DNA of 46,018 nucleotides from a virus: the IMG/VR virus record IMGVR_UViG_3300021233_000037, positions 1 to 46,018 of that record; one strand, written 5' to 3'. Shown here in pieces: positions 27,263 to 36,172 of the stretch. The stretch's first letter is position 1. The number at the start of each line of letters is the position of its first letter. Made by a program: the position numbers and the translations under genes. Below the pieces are notes generated by a model. It ran no database searches. It saw only the letters and a program-made list of their open reading frames with translations, and was not told the DNA's origin.

Positions 27263-28228
27263 TTAGATGGTGTTCTTGGTGATAACAGAAACCAAACACT
27301 CAGGACGATAGAGCTTCAGACCAAAACGTGCATTCATAACATATTCGTCACGACGCAAGTCTTTATTACGCTCATACTCAACACGAGGCATTTGGCGATA
27401 TGCACCAACAAACGGAGTCAAATCACCACCAACAGACATGAACAAGTTCACAGTTGGAGTTGCAGGAACAGTGACACCACCCAAAGTAGATGATGCAGCT
27501 TCTGTAGCAGCAGGGAGGAAGTTAGACACGTAAACATCGAAACCAAAGATGTTACGAATGAAACGCATACCTGTCACTTCGTTAACAAAACCACCTTGAA
27601 CAATACCTTCAAATGCAGGGTTGTTAGTGAAAGCCTGAGCACCTACGAGAGTGTTAAACACATACTCTTGCGATGGGTCGATAATAGCAACACGAGCACC
27701 ACCAGCTTGTGCTTTGTCCAAAGCATATTTAGCTTTAGCAAAGTCAGCAAGTGCCAACACAGTGTTAGTATTACCTGAAGCCACAAAGCGGTGGTCAGCA
27801 CCATTGATGGAGTTTACGTTACCAGATGTTTGTTGGTTAGCCAAAGAGAAAACAGAAGATTCCAAGTTTTCATCCAAAGCACGACGCATCTTGGTAGGGA
27901 ACATACCAATCAATTGTTGAGCGTAGTAGCTGTCCTGCTTAGCCTTATCAGTGATGTAAGTAGCAGATTCAACATAACGATCAATTGTGAAAGTGAACTC
28001 ACCAGTATCCATTGCGTCATACACAACAGGACTGAGTTCAGAAGTCTCACGCATTGGCAACTCGCCAACAGAGGGGATGGTAAATTGGTTACCATCAGGG
28101 AAACCATTGAGCATACGAACATATTTCGTACCCATCAATTGTTCTTGCAGCACATCTTTCAATTCGGCAGACCAGAGTTCTGTACGAACTAAGTGGTCAT
28201 TAACCTTTGCATAATCTACACCAGCCAT
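27263..28228 (-). CDS. major capsid protein
   Basis: The product is 321 aa. Order after portal and scaffold, strong ribosome site (AAGGAG), high Ala/Gly/Asn content and segments such as VVYDAMDTGEFTFTIDRY, DKAQAGGARVAIIDPSQ and NIFGFDVYVSNFLP fit an HK97-fold coat protein. It shares no palindrome copies, unlike most large genes here. Codons look more uniform than in the neighbours, as for a highly expressed gene. Confidence 0.85.
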   Translation of the reverse strand: MAGVDYAKVNDHLVRTELWSAELKDVLQEQLMGTKYVRMLNGFPDGNQFTIPSVGELPMRETSELSPVVYDAMDTGEFTFTIDRYVESATYITDKAKQDSYYAQQLIGMFPTKMRRALDENLESSVFSLANQQTSGNVNSINGADHRFVASGNTNTVLALADFAKAKYALDKAQAGGARVAIIDPSQEYVFNTLVGAQAFTNNPAFEGIVQGGFVNEVTGMRFIRNIFGFDVYVSNFLPAATEAASSTLGGVTVPATPTVNLFMSVGGDLTPFVGAYRQMPRVEYERNKDLRRDEYVMNARFGLKLYRPECLVSVITKNTI

Positions 28229-28238
28229 TTAATTCTCC

Positions 28239-28973
28239 TTATTGCCCAAAATATAGGGACGGGTTTTTAGTAACAGTTTGTTGTAACTTATACTGGAAAT
28301 CTTGTGACCAATACAGAGAAGGATTCTCTTTACGAATCTTTGCGGCCCATTGTTTTGTGCCCTCAATATTAGTTCTATCACCACCAGTAGAAGGTACTGA
28401 AGTTGTATTCATAGAACCAGTATCCATAGCGTTAGAGTTATTTGGAACTACTCCAACAAATAAAGATACGAACTCTTGCGGGTCAGTAGCTGCCAATTCC
28501 ATTAAGATACGTCCTTTAGCTTGTGTTGATGCACGTTGCCTAAAGACTTCTTCTGCTTTCTCACCAAACTTTTCTTTCATCAGTTTGTCAGCCAACATCA
28601 GATTATCTTGTTTTACTTTAGCTGCCTCTCGACCTACTAACGTCTTCTCTACAAGCTGTTGCACATCTTCAGGGGTATAACCCTGAGCAGGAGGATTGTC
28701 GTTCTCTGGTGCATTGCTATGTTTCGACATACGTTCCAAAACATCATCAATGGTTTTAGCTGCCATAGTTTGCTCACGTAGTTTACGATTTTCCTCTTTC
28801 AAGGTTTCAATAAACTGGTCAGCATTTGTGTAAGCTTTAGCCAATTCTTCTGGTGTTTTGTATTTTTGCGTTTCACCAACAAGTGCGGTAAAAAGCTGTC
28901 CCTCAGTTGTCGCTGCGGGTGTATTGGTGTTCTGGTTGTCTTCAGAGCCACCGAAAATTGTTGCATTGGTCAT
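28239..28973 (-). CDS. capsid assembly scaffolding protein
   Basis: The product is 244 aa, acidic, with a coiled-coil stretch (ADQFIETLKEENRKLREQ) and flexible Asn/Thr/Pro-rich ends. This is usual for scaffolds that direct procapsid assembly and then leave. It lies between portal and capsid genes. Ribosome site AGGAGAT. Confidence 0.8.
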   Translation of the reverse strand: MTNATIFGGSEDNQNTNTPAATTEGQLFTALVGETQKYKTPEELAKAYTNADQFIETLKEENRKLREQTMAAKTIDDVLERMSKHSNAPENDNPPAQGYTPEDVQQLVEKTLVGREAAKVKQDNLMLADKLMKEKFGEKAEEVFRQRASTQAKGRILMELAATDPQEFVSLFVGVVPNNSNAMDTGSMNTTSVPSTGGDRTNIEGTKQWAAKIRKENPSLYWSQDFQYKLQQTVTKNPSLYFGQ

Positions 28974-29012
28974 GCGGAATATCTCCTAAAAAGTTGACTG
29001 CCTTAGTGTCAT

Positions 29013-29025
29013 GTTTTTGAAAAAC
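29013..29025. promoter_or_regulatory. short inverted repeat upstream of the scaffold gene
   Basis: GTTTTTGAAAAAC is a perfect 6-1-6 inverted repeat in the 53-bp gap between two genes. It could be an operator or a weak hairpin. No promoter boxes could be set with confidence. Confidence 0.3.
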
Positions 29026-29026
29026 G

Positions 29027-29278
29027 TTACCCTTTGGCAGAATCAGGTAACAAAGATAGTACAAAATCAATCATTTTTGTCTGTCCCATCTGATAACTAA
29101 GCTTAGCATAGTGATTAGGACAGTCAAAGTCATCTTTCTTTACATTGTTAATATCTTCAGACATAGCAGTTAATGTCTTATATAAAGCTTCAAATACATA
29201 ACTACTATTATTCCAAGCTTTAATAAATTCTTCATTAGTACTATCTATAGGTTTATTATTAAGTAATAGTTTATTCAT
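29027..29278 (-). CDS. small hypothetical protein near portal
   Basis: The product is 83 aa. ATG 29278 has AAGGA upstream; the frame could extend to 29305 inside the portal gene. Helical with several Asn and Lys. Not recognised. It sits between portal and scaffold genes. Confidence 0.6.
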   Translation of the reverse strand: MNKLLLNNKPIDSTNEEFIKAWNNSSYVFEALYKTLTAMSEDINNVKKDDFDCPNHYAKLSYQMGQTKMIDFVLSLLPDSAKG

Positions 29279-29282
29279 TATA

Positions 29283-31046
29283 TTACATTCCTTGTCCCAT
29301 GTCAACTGGTGCGCCCATTGGGTCTACAGCAGCTTCAGTTTGTACGTCTTCAGAAGCTTGGTTCATCAATCGTTGTGTCTCTGCTGCTTCAAACACAGAA
29401 GCATTATCCTGTACAATCTTGTAGTTCTGCCATCCCAAGTTCTCCTCTAGAGCCTTAGCAATAGCCTTGCCTGACATGTGTGCAGCCACACCGGGAATAC
29501 TTTGTACAGCAGCAATGGTTTGTGTCAACTCTTGTACAAACCTAGCTTGGTCAGCAAAGTGACGTGCTCCAACAGGATAAATCTTACCTTCTGCCATCAA
29601 GTCTGCTTTAGTAATTTCTACGAAACTTTCTGTGTTATACTGCTCATCAATGGCACGAATACGTTCTACACCTTCAAAGTTACGAATAGCCTCAGCCAAC
29701 ATACCATTCAACAGAGGTTCTAGAATGTTACGTTCAAACCAACTAACCTTGCTTTGGAAGATACGACCAGCAGCATTCTCCAAGGTTTGCACTTCATACT
29801 TGGTCTTTTCACCGGGAGTACGGATACCCATAGCTTGCTTAGGAGCACCTGCCAGTTCCTCCATACGACCCATCAGTTCAGCGATCTGCATATCTGCTTG
29901 CAATGCTGTAGCATCAGGACGAAGGAAGTCTACTTTACCCTCATCTCCAACAAAGATTGTAGCACCGGGTTCGTATTCAAATTCCTCCACAGTGTTGCCA
30001 TAGATCACCATGACAGGATAAGCAATAAGGTCAAATACGTCTGCCTTCAAGTTCTCCAAATGGTCAATACGATATTGCATACCTACTAACTGGTCTAATG
30101 GGCCTTGTGCCCACAAGTTATCTGTACGCAATCTCCAACCACAATGATGCATAGGTTTGTTGCCTGTCCACAACGGATTAGGTTGTTTACGTAAAATCCA
30201 TTTACGATCAATTACTGTAATGAGTTGGTTACGTAGCAATGTCTTGGTGTCTGGGTCATAAATATCACCCCAGAATTCCAATAACTCAACCATGTCACTT
30301 TCTAAATATTCATCAGCACTACCAAAACCATCAATAGCCATATTAACTTCTTTCTTAAACTCAGGGTCATCCCTATAGTTTTGACGGAAAGAAATAGCCT
30401 TATCTACAACTGCTTTGCTGTAGTTAAGATTGGGTTTTGTTTCTAGGTCTGTCATCAAATCGCCAATTGATTTTAGCATTCTCCGTACCACAGGAGTCTT
30501 ACTAAAATCTTCAGCTAATGGATTAAATACAATATCATTAGGATTAATACGATAGGCTTTAGGGCCAATATATCTATTAACTACATTACCTTCTTTATCA
30601 CTAATAATATCTCGTACATAATCATAAGTAACAATTACATTACCAAAATCAATATAGTCATATACAAGTTGTGATACCAACAATTGAAAGTTAGATGCTT
30701 TTAGTTTCTGTTTAAGATAGTTTACAATGGCCTGTCTCTTAGCTGCCAAGTCTTTATTCTTATCAGTTGCCTCAAAGAAAAACCAATTCTCAGATGGAAA
30801 TAATGCAGCCATGTAATTAGCATGTAGATTATCTCTAATCTGAGTCAACTTAGGTGTTACAGTGGAGTTCTTCCAAGGCAACTTACTATTAGATGTTTTA
30901 CGTGTATCAGTTGCAAAGATATAATTACGTAACTCTTGTTGGTCAGATTTCCATACGCTACGGGCAGTATCCCACCTTGTCCACATGTCAGCAATCTTAT
31001 TAGCTAAGCTGTCATCATTATAACTTACTTGTATATTCTCGTTCAT
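29283..31046 (-). CDS. portal (head-tail connector) protein
   Basis: The product is 587 aa. Segments LHANYMAALFPSENWFFFE, YDYIDFGNVIVTYDYV and AGAPKQAMGIRTPGEKT are of the kind found in podovirus portals. It forms the dodecameric DNA gate and docks the terminase. Its place next to the large terminase supports this. It contains a copy of the 12-mer repeat at 30446-30457, but no TTACTAGTAA. Confidence 0.9.
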   Translation of the reverse strand: MNENIQVSYNDDSLANKIADMWTRWDTARSVWKSDQQELRNYIFATDTRKTSNSKLPWKNSTVTPKLTQIRDNLHANYMAALFPSENWFFFEATDKNKDLAAKRQAIVNYLKQKLKASNFQLLVSQLVYDYIDFGNVIVTYDYVRDIISDKEGNVVNRYIGPKAYRINPNDIVFNPLAEDFSKTPVVRRMLKSIGDLMTDLETKPNLNYSKAVVDKAISFRQNYRDDPEFKKEVNMAIDGFGSADEYLESDMVELLEFWGDIYDPDTKTLLRNQLITVIDRKWILRKQPNPLWTGNKPMHHCGWRLRTDNLWAQGPLDQLVGMQYRIDHLENLKADVFDLIAYPVMVIYGNTVEEFEYEPGATIFVGDEGKVDFLRPDATALQADMQIAELMGRMEELAGAPKQAMGIRTPGEKTKYEVQTLENAAGRIFQSKVSWFERNILEPLLNGMLAEAIRNFEGVERIRAIDEQYNTESFVEITKADLMAEGKIYPVGARHFADQARFVQELTQTIAAVQSIPGVAAHMSGKAIAKALEENLGWQNYKIVQDNASVFEAAETQRLMNQASEDVQTEAAVDPMGAPVDMGQGM

Positions 31047-31058
31047 TTATTATATCCT

Positions 31059-32585
31059 TTAATAAGAAACGCCACCATATTTTGAATTAAAAGCGACTAC
31101 ATTAGTGCGCTTTCCCCATGTCCGATTAGACATAGGTGCTTTACAAATTTCAATGCAAGAAGCTAATGCATCCTTAATATCATCATGCTCAGGATTATTC
31201 ATCATTAGTTCTTCTTCTAGTGTTTGACAATTACCACCTTTATAATGCCATATCTGGTTATTATTATAACGTGGTTCTAAGATTGTAGCAATGCGCTCTG
31301 CTTTACGCATATTCTTAGGAGGATTATATTCGTCAATTGTAAATACAATATTTTGACTACGCATATAATCTTTAAACTGTCCAACAATAAGACGCTGTGC
31401 AGCTACTACTTCACAACGCATTTTCTTAAACTTCCATTTACGATATATAAGTTCTGCCTTATCATACATAACAGATATTTTATTAGTTTTAAATCTGTCA
31501 ATATCTAAGACATAAAAATTATTATCTTCATCTACTCCAACCACCATAATAACAGTGTAGTCAGAGTTTGTGCCAATAGAATAAGCAAAATCCATAGCAG
31601 CATAAATGTGTAAAAGTTTGTCTCCAAAATACCACGCTCCACTAAAGTTTTCAATCTTATCACGTTCATAATAGTTAAATCTACTACGATCAATAAGTTG
31701 TGTTTCTACAGCATTAGGATTGTTATAATATTGAGCATAAAACTGTGTTACATCTAAGTATTTAGCCTTCTTACGTGCAAGTTCTTTTGCATCAAAGCCA
31801 AATGTTTTACCATCTGCCCTACGTTGTTTAGGCCAAAGGAACTCACCACCTGTCTCTACTACACGCTCAAATACTTCATACACTTCATTCTCAATCTCTG
31901 TTTCATCGTCATCAGACATGTACACTTCAGTCATTTCCATCATGTCTTTATACAAGTCTCCGGGATGGTAGCGAGTACCTACAGCCCACTCTTTAGCACC
32001 TGTAGATTCAATTGAAGATAGTTGTGAGTAGAATGCTCTAACCTGATCTCTACCAAGCTGTGTATAGGCATTATCAGGCACTACAACGTCATCTAGCACA
32101 GCTACATTACAATGTAACCCTGTGACGTTAGCTGTAATACCTGCTGCCTTAATTGTAGCATCACGAACACCTTCTGCTTTACGCTTAGGATGATCTACAG
32201 AAATTTCATCCATAGACCAACGCTCTCGTTTACCTTCCATATCATTGACCATCTCAGGCCAATAGAATCTATATATGTCTGATAAGAATATATCTTTGAC
32301 AGCTTTAAGTTGTTTCTCAGCTAAGTTAGCTGTAGCTGAAACATACAGAATAGTTGTCTCAGGATGCTTAGTAACCCACCAAGCAACCCTATAAGCAATC
32401 ATTGCACTCTTTTGATGGTCACGTGGCAACAGGACAAGTTGATTGTCCTTAGCGTCTTCTCTGCTCCACCATGAGCATAATTCCTCATGCACTGCACCCA
32501 ACATACGATGAGGTGCAATAAGTTTAATGAACGTCAGAAGGTCAGCTTCTGCTGCCTGTTTAACCAGTTCTTTTTCAGTCACCAC
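31059..32585 (-). CDS. terminase large subunit
   Basis: This 508-aa DNA-packaging motor starts at GTG 32585, with AAGG upstream. The Walker A-like motif is LLPRDHQKSAM (R55, K59, S60), Walker B is VAVLDD (D165, D166). The C-terminal nuclease shows AMDFAYS and DDIKDALAS acidic groups. The ATPase translocates and the nuclease cuts the concatemer. Overlaps the upstream small gene by 7 nt. Confidence 0.95.
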   Translation of the reverse strand: MVTEKELVKQAAEADLLTFIKLIAPHRMLGAVHEELCSWWSREDAKDNQLVLLPRDHQKSAMIAYRVAWWVTKHPETTILYVSATANLAEKQLKAVKDIFLSDIYRFYWPEMVNDMEGKRERWSMDEISVDHPKRKAEGVRDATIKAAGITANVTGLHCNVAVLDDVVVPDNAYTQLGRDQVRAFYSQLSSIESTGAKEWAVGTRYHPGDLYKDMMEMTEVYMSDDDETEIENEVYEVFERVVETGGEFLWPKQRRADGKTFGFDAKELARKKAKYLDVTQFYAQYYNNPNAVETQLIDRSRFNYYERDKIENFSGAWYFGDKLLHIYAAMDFAYSIGTNSDYTVIMVVGVDEDNNFYVLDIDRFKTNKISVMYDKAELIYRKWKFKKMRCEVVAAQRLIVGQFKDYMRSQNIVFTIDEYNPPKNMRKAERIATILEPRYNNNQIWHYKGGNCQTLEEELMMNNPEHDDIKDALASCIEICKAPMSNRTWGKRTNVVAFNSKYGGVSY

Positions 32586-32851
32586 TTAACCTTATCTGCC
32601 CAATATGCAGCACTCATCTTACCTTTGGCAATGTTGCTTGCATGTCGAGCTTTAAAACTTTCTCTACGTTTACGATAGGATTCAGACTCACCTTCTTTTT
32701 TAGGACTGCCTGATACACCTTGTTGACCAAATCGAATAAGCTTTTCTTTATCACCTACTTTAGCTAATACAGCATGGCTTTTAGTAGGATGACTTGGTGT
32801 GCGTTTAGGTTTGTTATATCCAGAAAATGTTTCTGAACCCTTCTTAATCAT
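32579..32851 (-). CDS. small basic phage protein
   Basis: The product is 90 aa, strongly basic. Phrases KRTPSHPTKSHAVLAKVG, IRFGQQGVSGSPKKEGES and FKARHASNIAKGKMSAAYWADKVKW are conserved-looking and resemble small proteins found near terminase genes in aquatic phages. Function unknown; DNA or packaging-complex binding is plausible. Confidence 0.75.
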   Translation of the reverse strand: MIKKGSETFSGYNKPKRTPSHPTKSHAVLAKVGDKEKLIRFGQQGVSGSPKKEGESESYRKRRESFKARHASNIAKGKMSAAYWADKVKW

Positions 32852-33054
32852 ACATCATCTCCAATTTGTTCTGGCTTACATTGATAACTAACTGTTAAGT
32901 TAGGTCGTTCATTCATCATGTATAGTTCTAATGCTTTGTAATAGGCAACTTGCATACATGCTTCGTATGTCTCGTGTTTACTACGGGGTTTGTCCACAAT
33001 AGGTGATATACACTCAGTCAATGTCAAGCATAATGCAAATTCAATTACAAACAT
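32848..33054 (-). CDS. small protein with hydrophobic N-terminus
   Basis: The product is 68 aa. Residues 1-20 are hydrophobic and could be a signal or anchor; three cysteines are present in the rest. Overlaps the next gene by ATGA. Not recognised. Confidence 0.55.
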   Translation of the reverse strand: MFVIEFALCLTLTECISPIVDKPRSKHETYEACMQVAYYKALELYMMNERPNLTVSYQCKPEQIGDDV

Positions 33055-33066
33055 AATGTGCCTTTA

Positions 33067-33297
33067 CTAACGATGTCTAGCTGTTTTCTTAGCTATATTT
33101 TTAGGTTGTGCAACAAATTGTTTACCTTGAGCATTACCTTTAGCTTTAGCTCTATTTGTTGCTGCTTTTTCTGCTGGAGACAATGCCTTCCAAGCGGAAT
33201 CTGGTAAATAACGTTTCTTACCTTTAGATGGTTTGCCATCTGAGGTACGCCATTTCTGAGCAGTCCAATCTTTAAGTGATTGTTGTGGGTTCTTCAT
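33067..33297 (-). CDS. small Lys-rich phage protein
   Basis: The product is 76 aa. The N-terminal pattern SLKDWTAQKWRTSDGKPSKG followed by KRYLPDSAWKALSPAEKAAT is one I associate with a conserved phage family of unknown function. Very basic, ending KKTARHR. One of a run of basic small proteins here. Confidence 0.7.
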   Translation of the reverse strand: MKNPQQSLKDWTAQKWRTSDGKPSKGKKRYLPDSAWKALSPAEKAATNRAKAKGNAQGKQFVAQPKNIAKKTARHR

Positions 33298-33479
33298 TTT
33301 TTATATCCACCACCTTTAGCTTTATATTCTCTAGCTAAAAGTTGTGCCTTACGAGCACTCCATTCACCGGGGTCGCCACCCTTGCTACCTGCTTTAATAC
33401 GCTCAAACAACGCTTTACGCATTGTAGGTTTGGTGTACACACCAGCAGCATTAACTTTAGATTTAGTAGCTTTCTTCAC
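33294..33479 (-). CDS. small Lys/Gly-rich phage protein
   Basis: The product is 61 aa. The block KGGDPGEWSARKAQLLAREY with KGGGYKK at the end looks like a conserved small domain seen in phage and some bacterial proteins, function unknown. Overlaps neighbours at both ends by ATGA-type junctions. Confidence 0.7.
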   Translation of the reverse strand: MKKATKSKVNAAGVYTKPTMRKALFERIKAGSKGGDPGEWSARKAQLLAREYKAKGGGYKK

Positions 33480-33742
33480 TTCATCTTCCCTGTTTTAGTG
33501 CGTGAAAAACTTCTATTGTTACTCTTACTAGTAACACGCAAATTACTACGCTTGTTGCCACCACCTTTACTAAGCGGTTTCTTATGGTCTACATCCTTAC
33601 CATCACCCTTGCTAACTTTACCTTCTTCCATAAGTTTACGTCTAGCACCATTACGTTTAGCCCTATCTTTAACAACAGATGGTTTACCATCATAGGCTTG
33701 TTGTTTTTTATAGTCTCTTTTACCATTCGTCATATAAGGCAT
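33476..33742 (-). CDS. small basic protein with HNH-like remnant
   Basis: The product is 88 aa. GKDVDHKKPLSKGGGNKRSNLRV resembles the D-H...N part of an HNH finger, but the usual second zinc cysteines and final His are absent, so nuclease activity is doubtful. The C-terminus SNNRSFSRTKTGK is basic. It may now be a structural or DNA-binding protein. Palindrome at 33525 encodes Val-Thr-Ser-Lys. Confidence 0.65.
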   Translation of the reverse strand: MPYMTNGKRDYKKQQAYDGKPSVVKDRAKRNGARRKLMEEGKVSKGDGKDVDHKKPLSKGGGNKRSNLRVTSKSNNRSFSRTKTGKMK

Positions 33743-34230
33743 TATTTCTTTCCTCCTACAACAATACCAAGTCTAGCCATATCACCTGCTATACGGCCTG
33801 TAGAGGGTGCTACAACCTCTTTAACCTCTTTAGGGCGGCCTACAGGCTTCTTAACACCACCATCTACATAACCCTTCTCAGCAAGCCATTTAGCGGCTGC
33901 TGTACCACCGGGAAGACGTGCATGTTGTTTCATTTGTGCAATGGCTTCAGACTGTAGCTTCACTGCCAACTCTGCTTGCCATTTGTCTACGTGTGGTTTA
34001 ATGAGAGTATGATTACGTACTTCTAACCAGTGTTCCCAATCTCCTAGTAGTGCCATAGCAACAGAATATTCAGAGGGGTCACGACACTCTAGGAATACAT
34101 CTTTACAGTGTTGTAGCGTGTATACAGGTTTAAACTTTACATCTACACGAGCAAACTCCTTGAACAAGCCAAGGATAACACGTTTACCACTACCATCTAA
34201 AAACTGTGTTCTATCAATCATGGTCATCAA
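33742..34230 (-). CDS. probable terminase small subunit
   Basis: The product is 162 aa. Helical middle part, a GRP-containing basic segment (KKPVGRPKEVKE) like an AT-hook, and place upstream of the large terminase suggest DNA recognition in packaging. The start could be ATG 34230, 34227-region or 34221; none has a ribosome site, and it overlaps the previous gene. Call is from context and composition. Confidence 0.5.
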   Translation of the reverse strand: MMTMIDRTQFLDGSGKRVILGLFKEFARVDVKFKPVYTLQHCKDVFLECRDPSEYSVAMALLGDWEHWLEVRNHTLIKPHVDKWQAELAVKLQSEAIAQMKQHARLPGGTAAAKWLAEKGYVDGGVKKPVGRPKEVKEVVAPSTGRIAGDMARLGIVVGGKK

Positions 34231-34456
34231 TTATAGTTACATTACGAATCATACCTCTAGGTATTTGTGAACGACAACCATATGTTCCATCACCAATATA
34301 AGAGGCTGTTAACACCATACCTTCAGGCCCATCATACAAAACAAATCCTACTTGATGTGCAATTACAGGTTGATATATAAAACTGTCGTCATGGAAGCCC
34401 CAAGGAGTATCGTCCAAGTCGGCAGCATCTTCCCATTCAACATATGCCAGTTTCAT
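34214..34456 (-). CDS. small acidic protein
   Basis: The product is 80 aa, acidic, apparently beta-rich, with no motif I recognise. It starts in an ATGA overlap with the preceding 55-aa gene and overlaps the terminase small subunit candidate by 17 nt. Confidence 0.6.
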   Translation of the reverse strand: MKLAYVEWEDAADLDDTPWGFHDDSFIYQPVIAHQVGFVLYDGPEGMVLTASYIGDGTYGCRSQIPRGMIRNVTIIDDHD

Positions 34457-34620
34457 TTTTTAGCTTTGTTTTTAGCTGTACGTTGACCACGTTTAGGTAG
34501 GGACTTACCAGCAGCACTTAGTGCCATAGCAATTGCTTGCTTTTGTGGATGACCCTTTTTCATTTCTGCTTTAATGTTAGCAGAGATTGTTTTTTGACTA
34601 CTTCCTTTTTTCAATGGCAT
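34453..34620 (-). CDS. short basic phage protein (MPLKKGSS type)
   Basis: The product is 55 aa. AAGGAG lies 7 nt before ATG 34620. The start [16 protein letters not shown] and the core [17 protein letters not shown] follow a small family found in many phages and some bacteria, of unknown function. The tail is Lys/Arg-rich. Ends in ATGA overlap with the next gene. Confidence 0.75.
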   Translation of the reverse strand: MPLKKGSSQKTISANIKAEMKKGHPQKQAIAMALSAAGKSLPKRGQRTAKNKAKK

Positions 34621-34629
34621 GATTTCTCC

Positions 34630-35097
34630 TTAAGCAATTAAACCGGGCAAATAAACAGTCTTACCATTTTGTTTGGTAGCTGTAAGACACTGATTTTTAA
34701 GATTAGATTGGTCATACGATACGTGTACCCAACCGGAATCTGGGATACCGGGAGTATAAAACTCAAGAATAAGTTGGGTAAACTTGTGGTTAGCTTTAAT
34801 ATATTCTGCCAATTCAGCATTAGGTACACCGGGAATTTCTATATCGGCTGCCATCCCCTTACAATGGTCTGAGGTTTTTGAACCACCCACTGCTGCATTA
34901 CTTTCAGGACTACGATAGGCACTATTCACCTTAACACCCTTACCATAATGATCTCTAATGGGTTGCAGAACATGTTCACACAATGCTTTTAAATTTGCTT
35001 CTGCTTCAGGTGTTGGAGTGTTATCAAAACCCATACGTAGGGCTGTTTCACTCTTGCTGAGTTCGTGTAGTGAGAAGTTAGCGGTTAGTTGCGTCAT
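34630..35097 (-). CDS. peptidase M15-type endolysin
   Basis: The product is 155 aa. Zinc ligands H78, D85 (SDHCKGMAADIE) and H125 (GWVHVS) give the H-x6-D...H set of M15 peptidases, which cut peptidoglycan peptide bridges. VNSAYRSPESN is also typical of the family. No signal peptide, so it needs a holin. It overlaps the Rz gene by 20 nt, forming a lysis cassette. Confidence 0.85.
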   Translation of the reverse strand: MTQLTANFSLHELSKSETALRMGFDNTPTPEAEANLKALCEHVLQPIRDHYGKGVKVNSAYRSPESNAAVGGSKTSDHCKGMAADIEIPGVPNAELAEYIKANHKFTQLILEFYTPGIPDSGWVHVSYDQSNLKNQCLTATKQNGKTVYLPGLIA

Positions 35098-35557
35098 TTA
35101 ATTTTTCCTTAATTTCATTGTATTGGCTAATACAAACATTTAGTTTACGTATTGCAGTATCTCCCTCTGCTGTCAAGGCGATAAGAGATTCAGCAACCTT
35201 TCTGTCAAGTTCGGCTCGTGTTTCTCTTGTGTCACTTCCACTGGTAGGGATGGCATCTGTGGTGGTTTGTACACTACAGTTGGGGGTTTGGGTGGGGACA
35301 GGAATGAACAGCTTGCGTTCACCAGAGCTAACAGCAGTACGGAGATCAGTAATTTTCTTTTGTGCATTTTGTTCATTCTTTCTTAATACACTTGCATATG
35401 TTGTAGCTACAGTAGTTAGTTGTGTTTCAGTGTCACGTGCTTTATCATTAGCGGCAACTACTTCTAGTGCTATCTCTACACCTTTGTCGTAACTGCCTTT
35501 CCAATAACCTCCACCGAATACAATCAGAGCAACAACACATCCAATTAATATTTTCAT
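35078..35557 (-). CDS. Rz-like i-spanin
   Basis: The product is 159 aa. An N-terminal membrane anchor (residues 3-18) is followed by a long periplasmic helical region with Gln/Lys/Asp repeats. With the nested lipoprotein below it forms a spanin pair that fuses inner and outer membranes at lysis. This implies a Gram-negative host. Confidence 0.85.
   Translation of the reverse strand: MKILIGCVVALIVFGGGYWKGSYDKGVEIALEVVAANDKARDTETQLTTVATTYASVLRKNEQNAQKKITDLRTAVSSGERKLFIPVPTQTPNCSVQTTTDAIPTSGSDTRETRAELDRKVAESLIALTAEGDTAIRKLNVCISQYNEIKEKLNDATNR
35173..35376 (-). CDS. Rz1-like o-spanin lipoprotein, nested in Rz
   Basis: The product is 67 aa, wholly inside the Rz gene in another frame, as in lambda. 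A basic then hydrophobic signal (residues 5-19) leads to a lipobox-like VNASC (C23; Asn at -3 is unusual). The mature part is Pro-rich (SPPKPPTVVYKPPQMP), the mark of Rz1. Confidence 0.85.
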   Translation of the reverse strand: MNKMHKRKLLISVLLLALVNASCSFLSPPKPPTVVYKPPQMPSLPVEVTQEKHEPNLTERLLNLLSP

Positions 35558-35880
35558 TCATGCATCTTTCCACGTGCATAGGCTTGTGCAGCCATAAATG
35601 CTACCACAATAGTAGACATACCAGCAGAGAATGTAGTGGCTAGTCCCATAATGGCTGTTACTTTATCCAAAGCAACAAAGGGTGTAGCAAAATAACACAT
35701 AAGAACAAATGGAAGACCTAAAGCAAACCAAGCCATAATACGCTGTTGGTCAGCCATTTTATCCATATTCTCAATCATCATCATTCGTTCTGAACGAGAC
35801 AATTCCTCATCAGTAATAGTACCATCACCATTAGAGTCAAATTGATTGTATGCTGAGTTTTGTTCTAGAGTTTTTGTCAT
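35554..35880 (-). CDS. EF-hand membrane protein, holin candidate
   Basis: The product is 108 aa. Residues 15-26 form a full EF-hand loop (D15, N17, D19, T21, E26). Two membrane segments follow (about 48-68 and 73-98). It lies next to the spanins and endolysin, so it may be a holin whose action responds to calcium. That role is inference. Overlaps Rz by ATGA. Confidence 0.6.
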   Translation of the reverse strand: MTKTLEQNSAYNQFDSNGDGTITDEELSRSERMMMIENMDKMADQQRIMAWFALGLPFVLMCYFATPFVALDKVTAIMGLATTFSAGMSTIVVAFMAAQAYARGKMHE

Positions 35881-36172
35881 TTAGTTCCTTTCTAAGTTTC
35901 TCAATATCTTGTTTAAGTCTATCCATATTCTTAATACTTTGGTCTATATCTATTTTAGTTTCATATAGTTTAGAATAAAGCAATCCTGTTATTGGTAAAA
36001 GTATTACTAGTAACACACATGCTGCTAACCAACCTAAGTATTTAAATCCTAAATCTCGTTCTACTTGTGGAGATACAGAAACCATAGGTGGAGGTATCCA
36101 GCTAGAATTAACACTGCCACTGTTATTGTTATTAGTATTTCTATTTCTTGCTCCGTTTGCCTTTGTTGCCAT
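35837..36172 (-). CDS. single-span membrane protein with coiled coil
   Basis: The product is 111 aa. The N-terminus is Asn/Ser-rich, one membrane segment covers about residues 45-66, and a charged coiled coil follows (72-100). It begins 112 nt inside the previous gene, an unusually long overlap. Palindrome at 36004 is read as Leu-Leu-Val in the membrane segment. A role in lysis or membrane is suggested by context only. Confidence 0.6.
   Translation of the reverse strand: MATKANGARNRNTNNNNSGSVNSSWIPPPMVSVSPQVERDLGFKYLGWLAACVLLVILLPITGLLYSKLYETKIDIDQSIKNMDRLKQDIEKLRKELNDKNSRTKLSIQSI

Noticed and set aside
33476-33742. Active HNH nuclease
   Set aside because: Only the D-H and N parts remain; the second zinc pair and final His are missing, unlike the intact HNH protein at 9244-9645.
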